The notes under the pieces were generated by a model, which saw nothing but the letters and a program-made list of their open reading frames with translations, made no database searches and was not told where the DNA came from. Shown piece after piece: positions 1-7,568 of a stretch of DNA of 8,626 nt; the first letter of the stretch is position 1; every line of letters starts with the position of its first letter. Both the position numbers and the translations under genes were made by a program. Origin of the DNA: Arenibacter sp965652575 (GTDB lineage Bacteria > Bacteroidota > Bacteroidia > Flavobacteriales > Flavobacteriaceae); NCBI GenBank assembly GCA_965652575.1, contig CBFGWQ010000165.1:1-8626 (forward strand), given 5' to 3'.

Positions 1-7
1 GGGTAAT

Positions 8-33
8 AAAAAAACCGATGGGATCATCGGTTT
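8..33. terminator. Hairpin terminator at left edge
   Basis: A perfect 9-bp inverted repeat (AAACCGATG at 12-20, CATCGGTTT at 25-33) closes a 4-base loop. Seven A residues (8-14) run into the left arm, so the minus-strand reading has the stem followed by a T tract, which is a good intrinsic terminator. The plus-strand reading has only TTT within and after the stem. No minus-strand gene is visible to its right, so it more likely ends, or is shared by, a gene lying left of the window. A TAA at 4-6 could be that gene's stop codon, but the frame cannot be judged from six bases. The hairpin is certain; its direction of action is not. Confidence 0.6.
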
Positions 34-136
34 AGAGTAGCTAACTCAAATCAAATTATAAGAACGTATCCTAACTATATAGGTTGTGGTAAAATTAAGT
101 TTTATGATTATTGCCAATGTTATTATAATATAGTCA

Positions 137-168
137 TTGAGTTAGTTGAATATTAATTATTATCTTAG
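137..168 (+). promoter_or_regulatory. Possible promoter for the haem-binding gene
   Basis: TTG at 137-139 is followed after 21 bases by TATCTTAG at 161-168. This fits the Flavobacteriia primary-sigma pattern TTG-N17-23-TAnnTTTG with one mismatch in the -7 box. It lies about 55 bases upstream of the ATG at 223 in an AT-rich leader, a sensible distance. Such weak matches arise easily in AT-rich DNA. TTGAGTTAG (137-145) also pairs with CTAACTCAA (41-49) as a distant 9-bp inverted repeat, probably by chance. Confidence 0.25.
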
Positions 169-222
169 TAAACAGCCATATACCCATTATGTGCTGATCT
201 ATCAATAACCAATATTTTCATT

Positions 223-735
223 ATGCTGAAAAAAATTTTGTTGGGGCTGGTTGCCGTATTGGTCCTGATCCAGTTTATCCGACCCGAAAAAAATGAATCC
301 GATGATAATACCTATGACATTTCCACTACATATAAGGTCCCGGAGGATGTAAACCATTTGTTGCAGGTGTCCTGCAATGATTGTCATTCCAATAAAACGG
401 AATATCCCTGGTATTCGAATGTACAACCGGTAGCCTGGTTTTTAAACAATCATGTTGTGGACGGTAAAAGACATTTAAATTTTTCCAACTTCACAAGCTT
501 GCCTTTGGCCATTCAATACCATAAATTCGAAGAAATCGTAGAAATGGTGGAAGAAAAAGAAATGCCGCTACCCTCTTATACTTATTTCGGACTTCATCCG
601 GAGGCCGACCTTACCCCTGAACAACAGGGCCGAATTGTAGATTGGTCCAAGGAACAAATGGCGTATTTGAAGGCTACTTATCCCGCGGATAGTTTGGTGA
701 GGAAACCCAGGCCAAAAGCTGCTACCGCTAAATGA
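223..735 (+). CDS. Haem-binding domain protein, membrane-anchored
   Basis: The 170-residue product matches the small haem-binding-domain family of Bacteroidota (Haem_bd type). Residues 3-19 are a hydrophobic segment after a Lys-Lys pair, ending in the family-typical QFIRPEKN, so it is probably an uncleaved signal anchor exposing the rest to the periplasm. A single c-type haem motif CNDCH lies at 51-55, followed by the conserved stretch YPWYSNVQP (61-69) and a His-rich region (H77, H84). Met114 in EMPLPSY is a candidate distal haem ligand, and LTPEQ (130-134) is also typical. The likely role is electron transfer or haem handling in the periplasm, but the family has no firm biochemical function. 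The tail (160-170) is Lys/Pro/Ala-rich and probably disordered. There is no Shine-Dalgarno; the ATG directly precedes the anchor. The gap to fecR is 129 bp, so co-transcription is possible but not shown, and a link to the transport system is unproven. Confidence 0.88.
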   Translation: MLKKILLGLVAVLVLIQFIRPEKNESDDNTYDISTTYKVPEDVNHLLQVSCNDCHSNKTEYPWYSNVQPVAWFLNNHVVDGKRHLNFSNFTSLPLAIQYHKFEEIVEMVEEKEMPLPSYTYFGLHPEADLTPEQQGRIVDWSKEQMAYLKATYPADSLVRKPRPKAATAK

Positions 736-864
736 TGGAGTGAATCAAGCAGTATGGAAGGCAATTATAGGGCAGCATGTGTTGCCAAAGTTTAAAATAA
801 TATTTTTCCGAAAAGACCTAGGGTATTCCAATTAGGTTACGTCGTAATTCATATAAGACGTAGC
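736..864 (+). promoter_or_regulatory. Intergenic leader of fecR with 6-bp inverted repeat
   Basis: Just before the fecR ATG, TACGTC (838-843) and GACGTA (857-862) form a 6-bp stem with a 13-base loop. TTACGTCGTAA (837-847) is also a short palindrome in itself. Either could be an operator, part of an ECF-type promoter (ECF -10 elements often contain CGTC), or an mRNA hairpin next to the start codon. Upstream, TATTTTTC (801-808) resembles a -7 box with one mismatch, but no TTG lies at the right distance. After the preceding gene, GGCAA (760-764) and TTGCC (782-786) could form a weak stem followed by AT-rich DNA. No convincing terminator separates the two genes. Confidence 0.3.
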
Positions 865-2031
865 ATGATTCCATCACATATAGAAATAGACATACTTAAA
901 TTCCTGGATAATACGGCAACTGTCCAACAACTGAGGGAATTGGAAGAATGGTTGGAAGATCCTGTAAACAAAGAGATCTTCAATGATTATGTGCTTATGC
1001 ACTATGCCATCAATACGGGGCTCAATAAAATGGATGATCGTCCCTTAAAGGACGAATTGGTCCAAAAAATAAAGAGGGGAAAAACCAAATCCCCAAAAAA
1101 ACTTTCTACTCCCAAAAGGCTTTCCAGAACTTTATTAAAGTGCGCGGCAGTTTTTTTGCTTTTTGTGGGAGCCTATTTTTTATTGGACCATTCCGTTGAT
1201 TCCGGACAAAAGACTCCAATAAAAGGGAATCAAATAACACTTCAATTGGACAACGGGGAAGTGGAAATCATAAGCGAGGACGATCTGAGAAGTATCCTGG
1301 ATATGGAAGGAAGCGAGGTGGGCTTCCAAAATGGCAATCAGTTAAATTATAATAAAGGATACCGGTCCGGTAAACTTATTTATAACCAACTAAGTATCCC
1401 TAACGGTAAAAAGTTTGACTTGGTATTGTCAGATGGGACCAAAGTATTCCTTAATTCCGGTTCCTCCATTAAATTTCCTGTTCAATTTTTGCCCGGTCAA
1501 AACAGGGAAGTTACTTTGACCGGGGAAGCCTATTTTGAGGTAAAAAAGGATAGTATTGATCCATTCATTGTTCATATGGCCGATTTAAAGGTGCGGGTAC
1601 TGGGTACGGAATTCAATTTGTCCTCCTATCCCGAAGACAATCAGATCACCACTGTTTTGGTCCAAGGATCGGTTGGCCTTTACAATGGGGATGTTTATGC
1701 GCCTGCTACCACTACTTATATGAAACCTGGATTTAGGGGAGTTTATGACCATTCCGGGGGCAACATTGCCATAGATGAAGTGGATACCGATCTGTATACC
1801 GGCTGGAAGTCCGGAAAACTTGCTTTTAGAGGTGTACAGTTTAAAAATATTGTTAAAAAATTGGAACGCATATATAATGTGAGTATTGTAAATAATAACA
1901 AGGAACTGGGGGAACAATATTTTAGTGCCAGTTTCGACAAGGACGACCCAATGGAGCAAATCTTCGCTTCCTTTAGGACCAGCTATAGGTTTACCTATAC
2001 GATTGAAAACGAAAAAATAACCATAAACTAA
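865..2031 (+). CDS. FecR-family transmembrane anti-sigma factor
   Basis: This 388-residue protein has the full Bacteroidetes FecR layout. Residues 1-75 form a cytoplasmic helical region (ELEEWLEDPVNKEIFNDY) expected to bind the sigma factor. A basic stretch (71-88) precedes one membrane segment at about 89-108. A periplasmic linker leads to the FecR domain at about 172-270, with signatures IPNGKKFDLVLSDGTKVFLN and LTGEAYFEVKKD. The C-terminal DUF4974-type domain (about 318-388) has LAFRGVQFKNIVKKLERIY and ends with the usual β-strand YTIENEKITIN. It should hold an ECF sigma factor inactive until the STN domain of a TonB-dependent receptor signals through its periplasmic part. The susC gene 135 bp downstream carries such an STN domain, so that is the likely signal source. 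The sigma gene normally found directly upstream is absent here; a haem-binding gene takes that place. Length is typical and the gene looks intact. The start is the first ATG, with the conserved N-terminal region beginning right after it. Confidence 0.95.
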   Translation: MIPSHIEIDILKFLDNTATVQQLRELEEWLEDPVNKEIFNDYVLMHYAINTGLNKMDDRPLKDELVQKIKRGKTKSPKKLSTPKRLSRTLLKCAAVFLLFVGAYFLLDHSVDSGQKTPIKGNQITLQLDNGEVEIISEDDLRSILDMEGSEVGFQNGNQLNYNKGYRSGKLIYNQLSIPNGKKFDLVLSDGTKVFLNSGSSIKFPVQFLPGQNREVTLTGEAYFEVKKDSIDPFIVHMADLKVRVLGTEFNLSSYPEDNQITTVLVQGSVGLYNGDVYAPATTTYMKPGFRGVYDHSGGNIAIDEVDTDLYTGWKSGKLAFRGVQFKNIVKKLERIYNVSIVNNNKELGEQYFSASFDKDDPMEQIFASFRTSYRFTYTIENEKITIN

Positions 2032-2081
2032 AACCCGACCATTATATGAATTAAACGAGACTTACGCAACACATGAGGCTC

Positions 2082-2115
2082 AAAAAAAACTGGAAGATGC
2101 GCGAACATCTTCCAG
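2082..2115 (-). terminator. Minus-strand intrinsic terminator between fecR and susC
   Basis: CTGGAAGATG (2090-2099) and CATCTTCCAG (2106-2115) form a perfect 10-bp stem around the loop CGCGAA. Eight A residues (2082-2089) precede it on the plus strand, so reading the minus strand gives a stable hairpin followed directly by eight T residues, a textbook intrinsic terminator. Reading the plus strand, the hairpin is followed by CAGCAAATTT, without a T tract, so it should not stop fecR-to-susC read-through. No minus-strand protein gene lies to the right to need it, which suggests a short antisense transcript. On the plus strand the same stem could serve as an mRNA processing or stability element between the two genes. 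Confidence 0.65.
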
Positions 2116-2154
2116 CAGCAAATTTGAGAGTAAACGAATACCCAACTAAATAAT
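2082..2154 (-). ncRNA. Candidate cis-antisense RNA upstream of susC
   Basis: The minus-strand terminator at 2082-2115 needs a transcript. On the minus strand TATTTTTG (plus-strand 2160-2167) matches the Bacteroidota -7 consensus TAnnTTTG. Initiation a few bases beyond it would give an RNA of about 70-75 bases antisense to the susC leader, ending at the T tract. No clear TTTG or TTG -33 element is present at the expected distance, and AT-rich leaders easily give chance -7 matches. From memory, Bacteroides polysaccharide loci have antisense RNAs in this same position (the DonS type) that repress susC-like operons. The position and terminator are seen; the transcript is inferred. Confidence 0.22.
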
Positions 2155-2166
2155 CAATACAAAAAT

Positions 2167-5100
2167 ATGAAAATCCTTCTTAAAATTGGGAGTAGGCTTC
2201 TATGCCCTCCAGAATTGAGCTTAAAAATGAAATTGACCACCCTTTTGCTGTTCATTGCCTTGTTCAATATAAGAGCAAGTAATTATGCTCAAAACACGCG
2301 AATAAGCCTGGACCTTAAAGAGGTCTCTATAGAAAAGGTGCTAAACAGGATCGAATCGGATACAGAGTTTAAGTTCCTTTACAATATAAAGGATGTGGAC
2401 ATTAATAGACGGGTTACAATAAGGGTGGCCAAAGAAAGGGTCAAAAGTATATTACATACGCTTTTTCTCCATACCAACGTATCCTATGAGGTACTGGGCA
2501 AACATATTATCCTTAAAATAAACGATGACAGGCAAATTAAAAGTGTCCCTCCTTTAACCGAGGTCCCGGTACAATCCGAAGTACATGGAGTGGTCAAGGA
2601 CAGCGATGGCATGATTTTAGCCGGCGCCAACGTGGTCATAAAGGGAACGACCAAGGGGGTCGTTACAGACTTTGACGGTTATTTTAGTATTGCCGTTCCC
2701 GATACGGAAAGCGTTCTTATATTTTCCTACATAGGGATGGAGACCAAAGAGGTCGTAGTGGGCAATAGGACCAATATTGATGTTGTTATGGACCCTTCTG
2801 CCCAAAAAATAGACGAAGTAGTGGTCACCGCTCTAGGAATGAAGCGGGAAAAAAGAGCCTTGGGATATTCTGTGGGGGAAGTGGATAGTGAAAAAATTAA
2901 CTTGGTACCCCAGGAAAATGCATTGGGAGGATTGTCCAGTAGGGTTTCCGGATTGGATATCCGAAGATCCGGCAATGATCTAAATGCAAGTACTTTTGTT
3001 TACATTAGGGGAAGGACCTCATTGGCCGGTAATGACGAACCCCTGGTGGTCGTTGATGGTTCACCGGTAGGCAGTACCAATGTATTGGGAGACATTAGTG
3101 CAATGAACATCAAGAGTGTTTCGATACTGAAAGGAGCAAGTGCCGCTGCACTATACGGTTCAAGAGCGGGTAACGGGGTAATCCTGGTGACAACCAAATC
3201 CGGTGAAGGCATTAAAAAGGGCATTGGGGTCTCTTTTACTTCTACGGCTACCCTAAATACGCCCTATAAATATTTTGAAACCCAGAACAGATTTACGAAT
3301 GGGCAAAGAGGTATTTTTGATGAGGCCACATGGCAGCATTGGTATGGTCCTGAGGAAGGCGGCTCGGCGGTACAATGGAACAGCAATGGGGAATCCGTAC
3401 CCTTAAAATTTTATGACAATAGCCAGAAAGAATACTTTAGGACGGGGCTTACCATAATAAATGATGCCAGTATTAGTGGAAATTATGATAAAGGTAATTT
3501 TCGTTTGGCCATATCCCATTTGAAGGGAGAGGGCTATTCGCCGGGTACGGAACTTCAAAAGCTTGGTTTTCGTCTTAGTACGGCCTATAAAATAAGTGAC
3601 AAGGTAACCGTTTCCACGAATATTGATATTTCCAATCCCAATTCGGATCAATACCCAACCAGATATCTCAGTGGGGACGATCAATATTTTGATTTGTTCA
3701 ATATTGCACCACATATCAATATCAATGATTTAAAAGGGGATTATTGGGAAACACCCAATGTTGCCCAAAGAAAGGTAACGGAGGGTTATAACAACCCCTG
3801 GTTTTCCGCCAATGAACGGATAAATAAATTTGATAAACTAAGTGGATTTGGAAATATTAAGCTGGACTGGGAAATTACGTCCAATTTTAAGGCTATGGCC
3901 CGTGTGGCCTACAGTGGCAACACCAACAAGGAGGAAACGCTAAAGCCATGGTCTTTTGAAGGATTTGGTGGGGGCACTACAAAACCTTTCGGGTCCTATA
4001 ACCTGGATAATAGCAGTACCCGGGAGACCAACGTCGATGTACTGTTTTCCTACGATAAGCAAATAGGGGATTTTCGTATTTCCCCTTCCCTGGGAGGAAA
4101 TATATTGAACAACGAGATATCTACCTATAACTCCGGAGGGGACAATTTAGTGCTTCCTGGGCTGTTTACCCTTTCCAATGTAACCAGGGGAGGATTGGAA
4201 TACAGGAACGGGACTTTTAAAAAGGCGGTATACAGTGTTTATGGAATGGCTACATTGAGCTATAAGAGCATGTTTTATCTGGACTTAACGGCGCGTAATG
4301 ATTGGTCCAGTACCCTTCCCATAGAGAACCGTTCCTACTTTTATCCCTCGGCCTCGGGAAGTGTTCTGGTCTCTGAAATGTTCCGAATGCCAACCTGGTT
4401 TTCATTGTTTAAATTGCGTTCCGGATGGGCTCAGGTAGGTAAGGATACCGATCCCTATTTGATCAACCCTACTTTGGAACAAGGATTTTGGGGCAATAAT
4501 TTTACCTATTCCCTTCCGGGCAGTATGCCGAATACCAAGTTGAAACCGGAGATAGCGACTTCCTATGAAGTAGGTACGGACCTTGGATTTTTCCAGGGGA
4601 GATTGGGACTTGAGGCCACCTATTACAAAACCCAGAATAAGAACCAGATTTTAAATGTAAATGTTTCCCCGCTTACGGGGTACACCAGTACCACCATTAA
4701 TGCAGGGAACGTTGAAAATTACGGGTTTGAATTCGGGTTGAACATGGTACCTGTACGATCGGAGGATCTGGAATGGAACATGAATTTTAATTTCACAAAA
4801 CAGGAAAGTAAACTTGTTGAATTGGTTGACGGGATTGACCGGGTCGATTTTGGCGGAGGAACTGATGGCGGGGCCTTTACAAGGGTAGGAGGAGTAATTG
4901 GGGATATGTATTCTCCCTATATTAAAAAAGTGGAGGAAGGGGAATATAAAGGATGGAACATATTGGATTCCAATGGCAGATGGGAAGTGGACAGGGCCCG
5001 GGAAAACCAGATCAAGGTGGGAAATTTCAACAATGATTTCGCCGTGGGCCTAAATACCTCTATTCGATATAAGAACCTTACCCTTTCCGCAAGTTTTGAC

Positions 5101-5736
5101 TGGAGACAGGGCGGTGATTTCTTTTCCGAATCCATGAAAAGAATGGCCCGTTCGGGAAAAATCGAGGACTGGAAGAACGGGGTCAGCTCAAGTACCTTTT
5201 CAGGGATCCTGAATGCCCACTCCTATTCGGATAGGGCGGCATTGGCCAATGAAATTAAATCGAATCCTATATATAGGGACAATGATGTCTGGGTAGGAGG
5301 ACGTAATGAAGCGTTGGGCGGATTTGAATTTAACGGGACTTATAACGGGGCATTCTTTCCCGGCGTAATTGATAATGGCGATGGTACCTATACCGAGAAC
5401 TTTGGTGATGAAGGCACCATATTATTTGATGCCTATAGAGTGGTGGAATCCAGCGGTAGTTTTTGGAGAACAGGTTATGCCTTTATGTACGACGCATCCT
5501 TTGTTAAGTTAAGGGACATTACCATGACCTACACTTTTTCCGAAGATATTGCCAAATTTATATCCGCAGATAACGTGGCCCTATCCGTATATGCAAAAAA
5601 TATTATGCTCTGGACCAAAGCAGGGATAGGGATTGATCCCGAGTTGGCCTATGATCAAGGATCCCAAGGATTTGAAAAATGGAACGTGGCCCCTTGGACT
5701 GCTCCAATAGGGCTTAGATTGAATATTAGTTTCTAA
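2167..5736 (+). CDS. SusC/RagA TonB-dependent transporter with STN domain
   Basis: This 1189-residue outer-membrane transporter has the signalling-type SusC layout. A long basic N-region (1-20) precedes the hydrophobic signal core (21-35), with likely cleavage near NYA-QN (39-43). An STN domain (about 44-118; ISLDLKEVSIEKVLNRIE, FKFLYN) would contact FecR. A carboxypeptidase-regulatory-like β-sandwich (about 138-208; GVVKDSDGMILAGANVVIKG, DGYFSI) follows. The TonB-box region is IDEVVVTALG (215-224), and the plug is at about 225-347, with VYIRGRTSL, PLVVVDGSP and the hallmark SILKGASAAALYGSRAGNGV. The β-barrel fills the rest and ends in the terminal Phe typical of barrel proteins. It should import a ligand captured by the SusD partner encoded 12 bp downstream, using TonB/ExbBD energy. 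Start: the A-rich leader and the conserved long N-region favour ATG 2167; ATG 2227 (Met21) also leaves an intact signal peptide. The substrate cannot be read from the sequence. No frameshift is visible. Confidence 0.96.
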   Translation: MKILLKIGSRLLCPPELSLKMKLTTLLLFIALFNIRASNYAQNTRISLDLKEVSIEKVLNRIESDTEFKFLYNIKDVDINRRVTIRVAKERVKSILHTLFLHTNVSYEVLGKHIILKINDDRQIKSVPPLTEVPVQSEVHGVVKDSDGMILAGANVVIKGTTKGVVTDFDGYFSIAVPDTESVLIFSYIGMETKEVVVGNRTNIDVVMDPSAQKIDEVVVTALGMKREKRALGYSVGEVDSEKINLVPQENALGGLSSRVSGLDIRRSGNDLNASTFVYIRGRTSLAGNDEPLVVVDGSPVGSTNVLGDISAMNIKSVSILKGASAAALYGSRAGNGVILVTTKSGEGIKKGIGVSFTSTATLNTPYKYFETQNRFTNGQRGIFDEATWQHWYGPEEGGSAVQWNSNGESVPLKFYDNSQKEYFRTGLTIINDASISGNYDKGNFRLAISHLKGEGYSPGTELQKLGFRLSTAYKISDKVTVSTNIDISNPNSDQYPTRYLSGDDQYFDLFNIAPHININDLKGDYWETPNVAQRKVTEGYNNPWFSANERINKFDKLSGFGNIKLDWEITSNFKAMARVAYSGNTNKEETLKPWSFEGFGGGTTKPFGSYNLDNSSTRETNVDVLFSYDKQIGDFRISPSLGGNILNNEISTYNSGGDNLVLPGLFTLSNVTRGGLEYRNGTFKKAVYSVYGMATLSYKSMFYLDLTARNDWSSTLPIENRSYFYPSASGSVLVSEMFRMPTWFSLFKLRSGWAQVGKDTDPYLINPTLEQGFWGNNFTYSLPGSMPNTKLKPEIATSYEVGTDLGFFQGRLGLEATYYKTQNKNQILNVNVSPLTGYTSTTINAGNVENYGFEFGLNMVPVRSEDLEWNMNFNFTKQESKLVELVDGIDRVDFGGGTDGGAFTRVGGVIGDMYSPYIKKVEEGEYKGWNILDSNGRWEVDRARENQIKVGNFNNDFAVGLNTSIRYKNLTLSASFDWRQGGDFFSESMKRMARSGKIEDWKNGVSSSTFSGILNAHSYSDRAALANEIKSNPIYRDNDVWVGGRNEALGGFEFNGTYNGAFFPGVIDNGDGTYTENFGDEGTILFDAYRVVESSGSFWRTGYAFMYDASFVKLRDITMTYTFSEDIAKFISADNVALSVYAKNIMLWTKAGIGIDPELAYDQGSQGFEKWNVAPWTAPIGLRLNISF

Positions 5737-5748
5737 AAATAATTTAAG

Positions 5749-7485
5749 ATGACTGGAATAAATAAAAATATAATTGCAATCCTACTGCCAATGGTGGTAC
5801 TTTTTGCTACATCCTGCTCCGAATCGTTGGAGGAAATAAATGTTAGCCCAAATACGTTGCCGGATACAGAGATAGATATAAAATTTGTGTTGACCGGTAT
5901 TTTGTCCCAATCCGCAACCATTACTTCTGAACTTACCATGGGTGGTTCCGAGTTTCCTGCGGCTACCCAATATTTGCAACGGGACTTTACCAGTTTTGAC
6001 CGGTTTAACTATAACTGGGAGCCTATAGGGTATACTGCTTTTTACGAACCCTTAAAAGATAGTCAGTATATCCATGAACGTGCGGAAGAGGAAAAAACGG
6101 GAAATGTAAAGAATTACTACCAGGGGGTTGCCCTTATCTTGAAATCTTATTGGTATGGTTTGTTGACATCCGCTTTTGGGGATTTGCCTTATACCGATGC
6201 CCTGCAGGCGGAAAATGGGGGGGACGGGTTCTTTAAGCCCGTATATGATGACCAACAGTCGATTTTTAAGGGAATATTGGGCGATCTTGCCCGGGCAAAT
6301 TCCCTTTTAAAGGATGTAGGGACCGTACAGGAAGCAATGGATGCAGATCTGGTCTATCAGGGGGATGCCCATAAGTGGCGTAAACTTGCCAATTCCTTGC
6401 GACTAAGGTTTTATATGCGTTTATCGGAAAAGGGCGGGAGCGATATAGATCCGGCCATAGAGATCTCGGCTATAGTGGGCAATAGTGCGGAATACCCTAT
6501 TTTAGAAAATAATAGCGATAATGCATCCATTGCATTTGTTGGTACGGATAGCAATAATAGCTGGTACGGAGGACCCCTAAGAAATAGTAATCGCTCGGAG
6601 TTTTATCGCAGAAAACCATCAGCTACCATTGTTGATGATTTGACTGCCTTGGGTGATCCAAGGCTAACACGCTGGGTACGGCCTGTAGATGTTCAAATTT
6701 TTGAGGGAACCACAGATGAAATTGTGCAGGAAGATGGCGTGTTAAAGCGATATACCACTGAGGATCTGGTCGCGAGAAATAGTGATGGGAATAAGGAGAA
6801 TGATGTAAATACCTCCCTTTTTGTTGGATTGCCGGTCGCTTTGACGGATCCGAACCAATTTCACAAATTTGCGGATAACCTCAATGTCAATGAAGTGATC
6901 TCAGGCCTGGATGATAGCATCTATCTGGCTGCCGCATCAAATCCCCATGCTTCGTACCTGACCGAAATGTATGCTGAAAATGCCAACCCTATGGTCCGGG
7001 CAGTATTGATGAATTCCGCCGAGGTCAAATTTATACTTGCCGAGGCCAGTGTCCGAGGTTGGATATCCAACAGTGCATTGGATTATTATAATAGTGGAAT
7101 TCAATTGTCTTTGGAACAATATGGCATTTCGGATGGTGATCCATCCGCAGTGTACGATAAAGGCAACAATACCCTTATTCCATATGACCAAGGGGTATAT
7201 ATGGCACAGGTGCAACAGATTTTTAATGATGCGGACAACAAGTTGGAACCCATAATGCACCAAAAATGGATTTCCCAATGGCTTACACCGGAATCGTGGT
7301 TCGATTGGCGGAGAACCGGATTTCCGGATTTAAATGCCAATATTATAGCGGGGACAAAAGGACAGGCAACCCCGATCCGGTTTTATTATGATGACCCGTT
7401 TAATGAGGGGAATATGTTGAAAGCCATTGGTAAACTACAGCCTGCCGAGAATGATCAGTGGTCCAAAATGTGGCTGTTACAGTAA
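5749..7485 (+). CDS. SusD/RagB-like nutrient-binding outer-membrane lipoprotein
   Basis: This 578-residue protein belongs to the SusD/RagB family, best matching the SusD_2 subfamily. The N-terminus is a lipoprotein signal peptide: hydrophobic core 8-20, lipobox ATSC with acylated Cys23, then the acidic SESLEE, which fits the Bacteroidota surface-export signal. Family landmarks include the helical-repeat motif YYQGVALILKSYWYGLLTSA (123-142), GDLPYTDAL (144-152), HKWRKLANSLRLRFYMRLS (208-226), and near the C-terminus PIMHQKWISQWL (501-512) and ESWFDWRRTGFPDL (515-528). It should sit on the SusC barrel as a hinged lid that captures the ligand at the cell surface. The 12-bp gap to susC and the strong terminator beginning 26 bp after its stop make this the last gene of a susC-susD operon. 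The start is the ATG that leaves a lipobox at the normal distance. Ligand unknown: relatives serve glycans, peptides and other nutrients. Confidence 0.95.
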   Translation: MTGINKNIIAILLPMVVLFATSCSESLEEINVSPNTLPDTEIDIKFVLTGILSQSATITSELTMGGSEFPAATQYLQRDFTSFDRFNYNWEPIGYTAFYEPLKDSQYIHERAEEEKTGNVKNYYQGVALILKSYWYGLLTSAFGDLPYTDALQAENGGDGFFKPVYDDQQSIFKGILGDLARANSLLKDVGTVQEAMDADLVYQGDAHKWRKLANSLRLRFYMRLSEKGGSDIDPAIEISAIVGNSAEYPILENNSDNASIAFVGTDSNNSWYGGPLRNSNRSEFYRRKPSATIVDDLTALGDPRLTRWVRPVDVQIFEGTTDEIVQEDGVLKRYTTEDLVARNSDGNKENDVNTSLFVGLPVALTDPNQFHKFADNLNVNEVISGLDDSIYLAAASNPHASYLTEMYAENANPMVRAVLMNSAEVKFILAEASVRGWISNSALDYYNSGIQLSLEQYGISDGDPSAVYDKGNNTLIPYDQGVYMAQVQQIFNDADNKLEPIMHQKWISQWLTPESWFDWRRTGFPDLNANIIAGTKGQATPIRFYYDDPFNEGNMLKAIGKLQPAENDQWSKMWLLQ

Positions 7486-7511
7486 AAATCAATAAGTAAA
7501 ATGATAAGGTT

Positions 7512-7546
7512 TCCGGGCCGGTACGTACGTACCGGCCCGGATTTTT
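7512..7546 (+). terminator. Strong palindromic terminator after susD
   Basis: Positions 7512-7541 are a perfect 30-bp palindrome. It folds as a 13-bp, GC-rich stem (arms TCCGGGCCGGTAC and GTACCGGCCCGGA) around the loop GTAC, followed by TTTTT (7542-7546). This is a clear intrinsic terminator for the susC-susD transcript. On the minus strand the stem is followed only by AAACC, so it is a poor canonical terminator for the convergent sigma gene, although the hairpin could still slow polymerase. I see no other terminator between the two convergent genes. Confidence 0.92.
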
Positions 7547-7568
7547 AAAAGGACCATTTTTGGGAAGT

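Noticed and set aside
41..145. Distant 9-bp inverted repeat CTAACTCAA / TTGAGTTAG
   Set aside because: The arms are 87 bases apart in AT-rich DNA and flank no recognisable element or target-site duplication; probably chance.
1585..1959. Minus-strand ORF of 124 codons inside fecR
   Set aside because: It lies wholly within a well-supported FecR coding region; its product looks like an antisense shadow with no family features.
6937..7278. Minus-strand ORF of 113 codons inside susD
   Set aside because: It is antisense to conserved SusD-family sequence and shows no domain or independent start signal.
7512..7541. Long palindrome considered as a mobile-element end, recombination site or CRISPR-like repeat
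   Set aside because: There is one copy in the window, it is followed by a T tract just after susD, and no transposase or integrase is nearby; an intrinsic terminator explains it.
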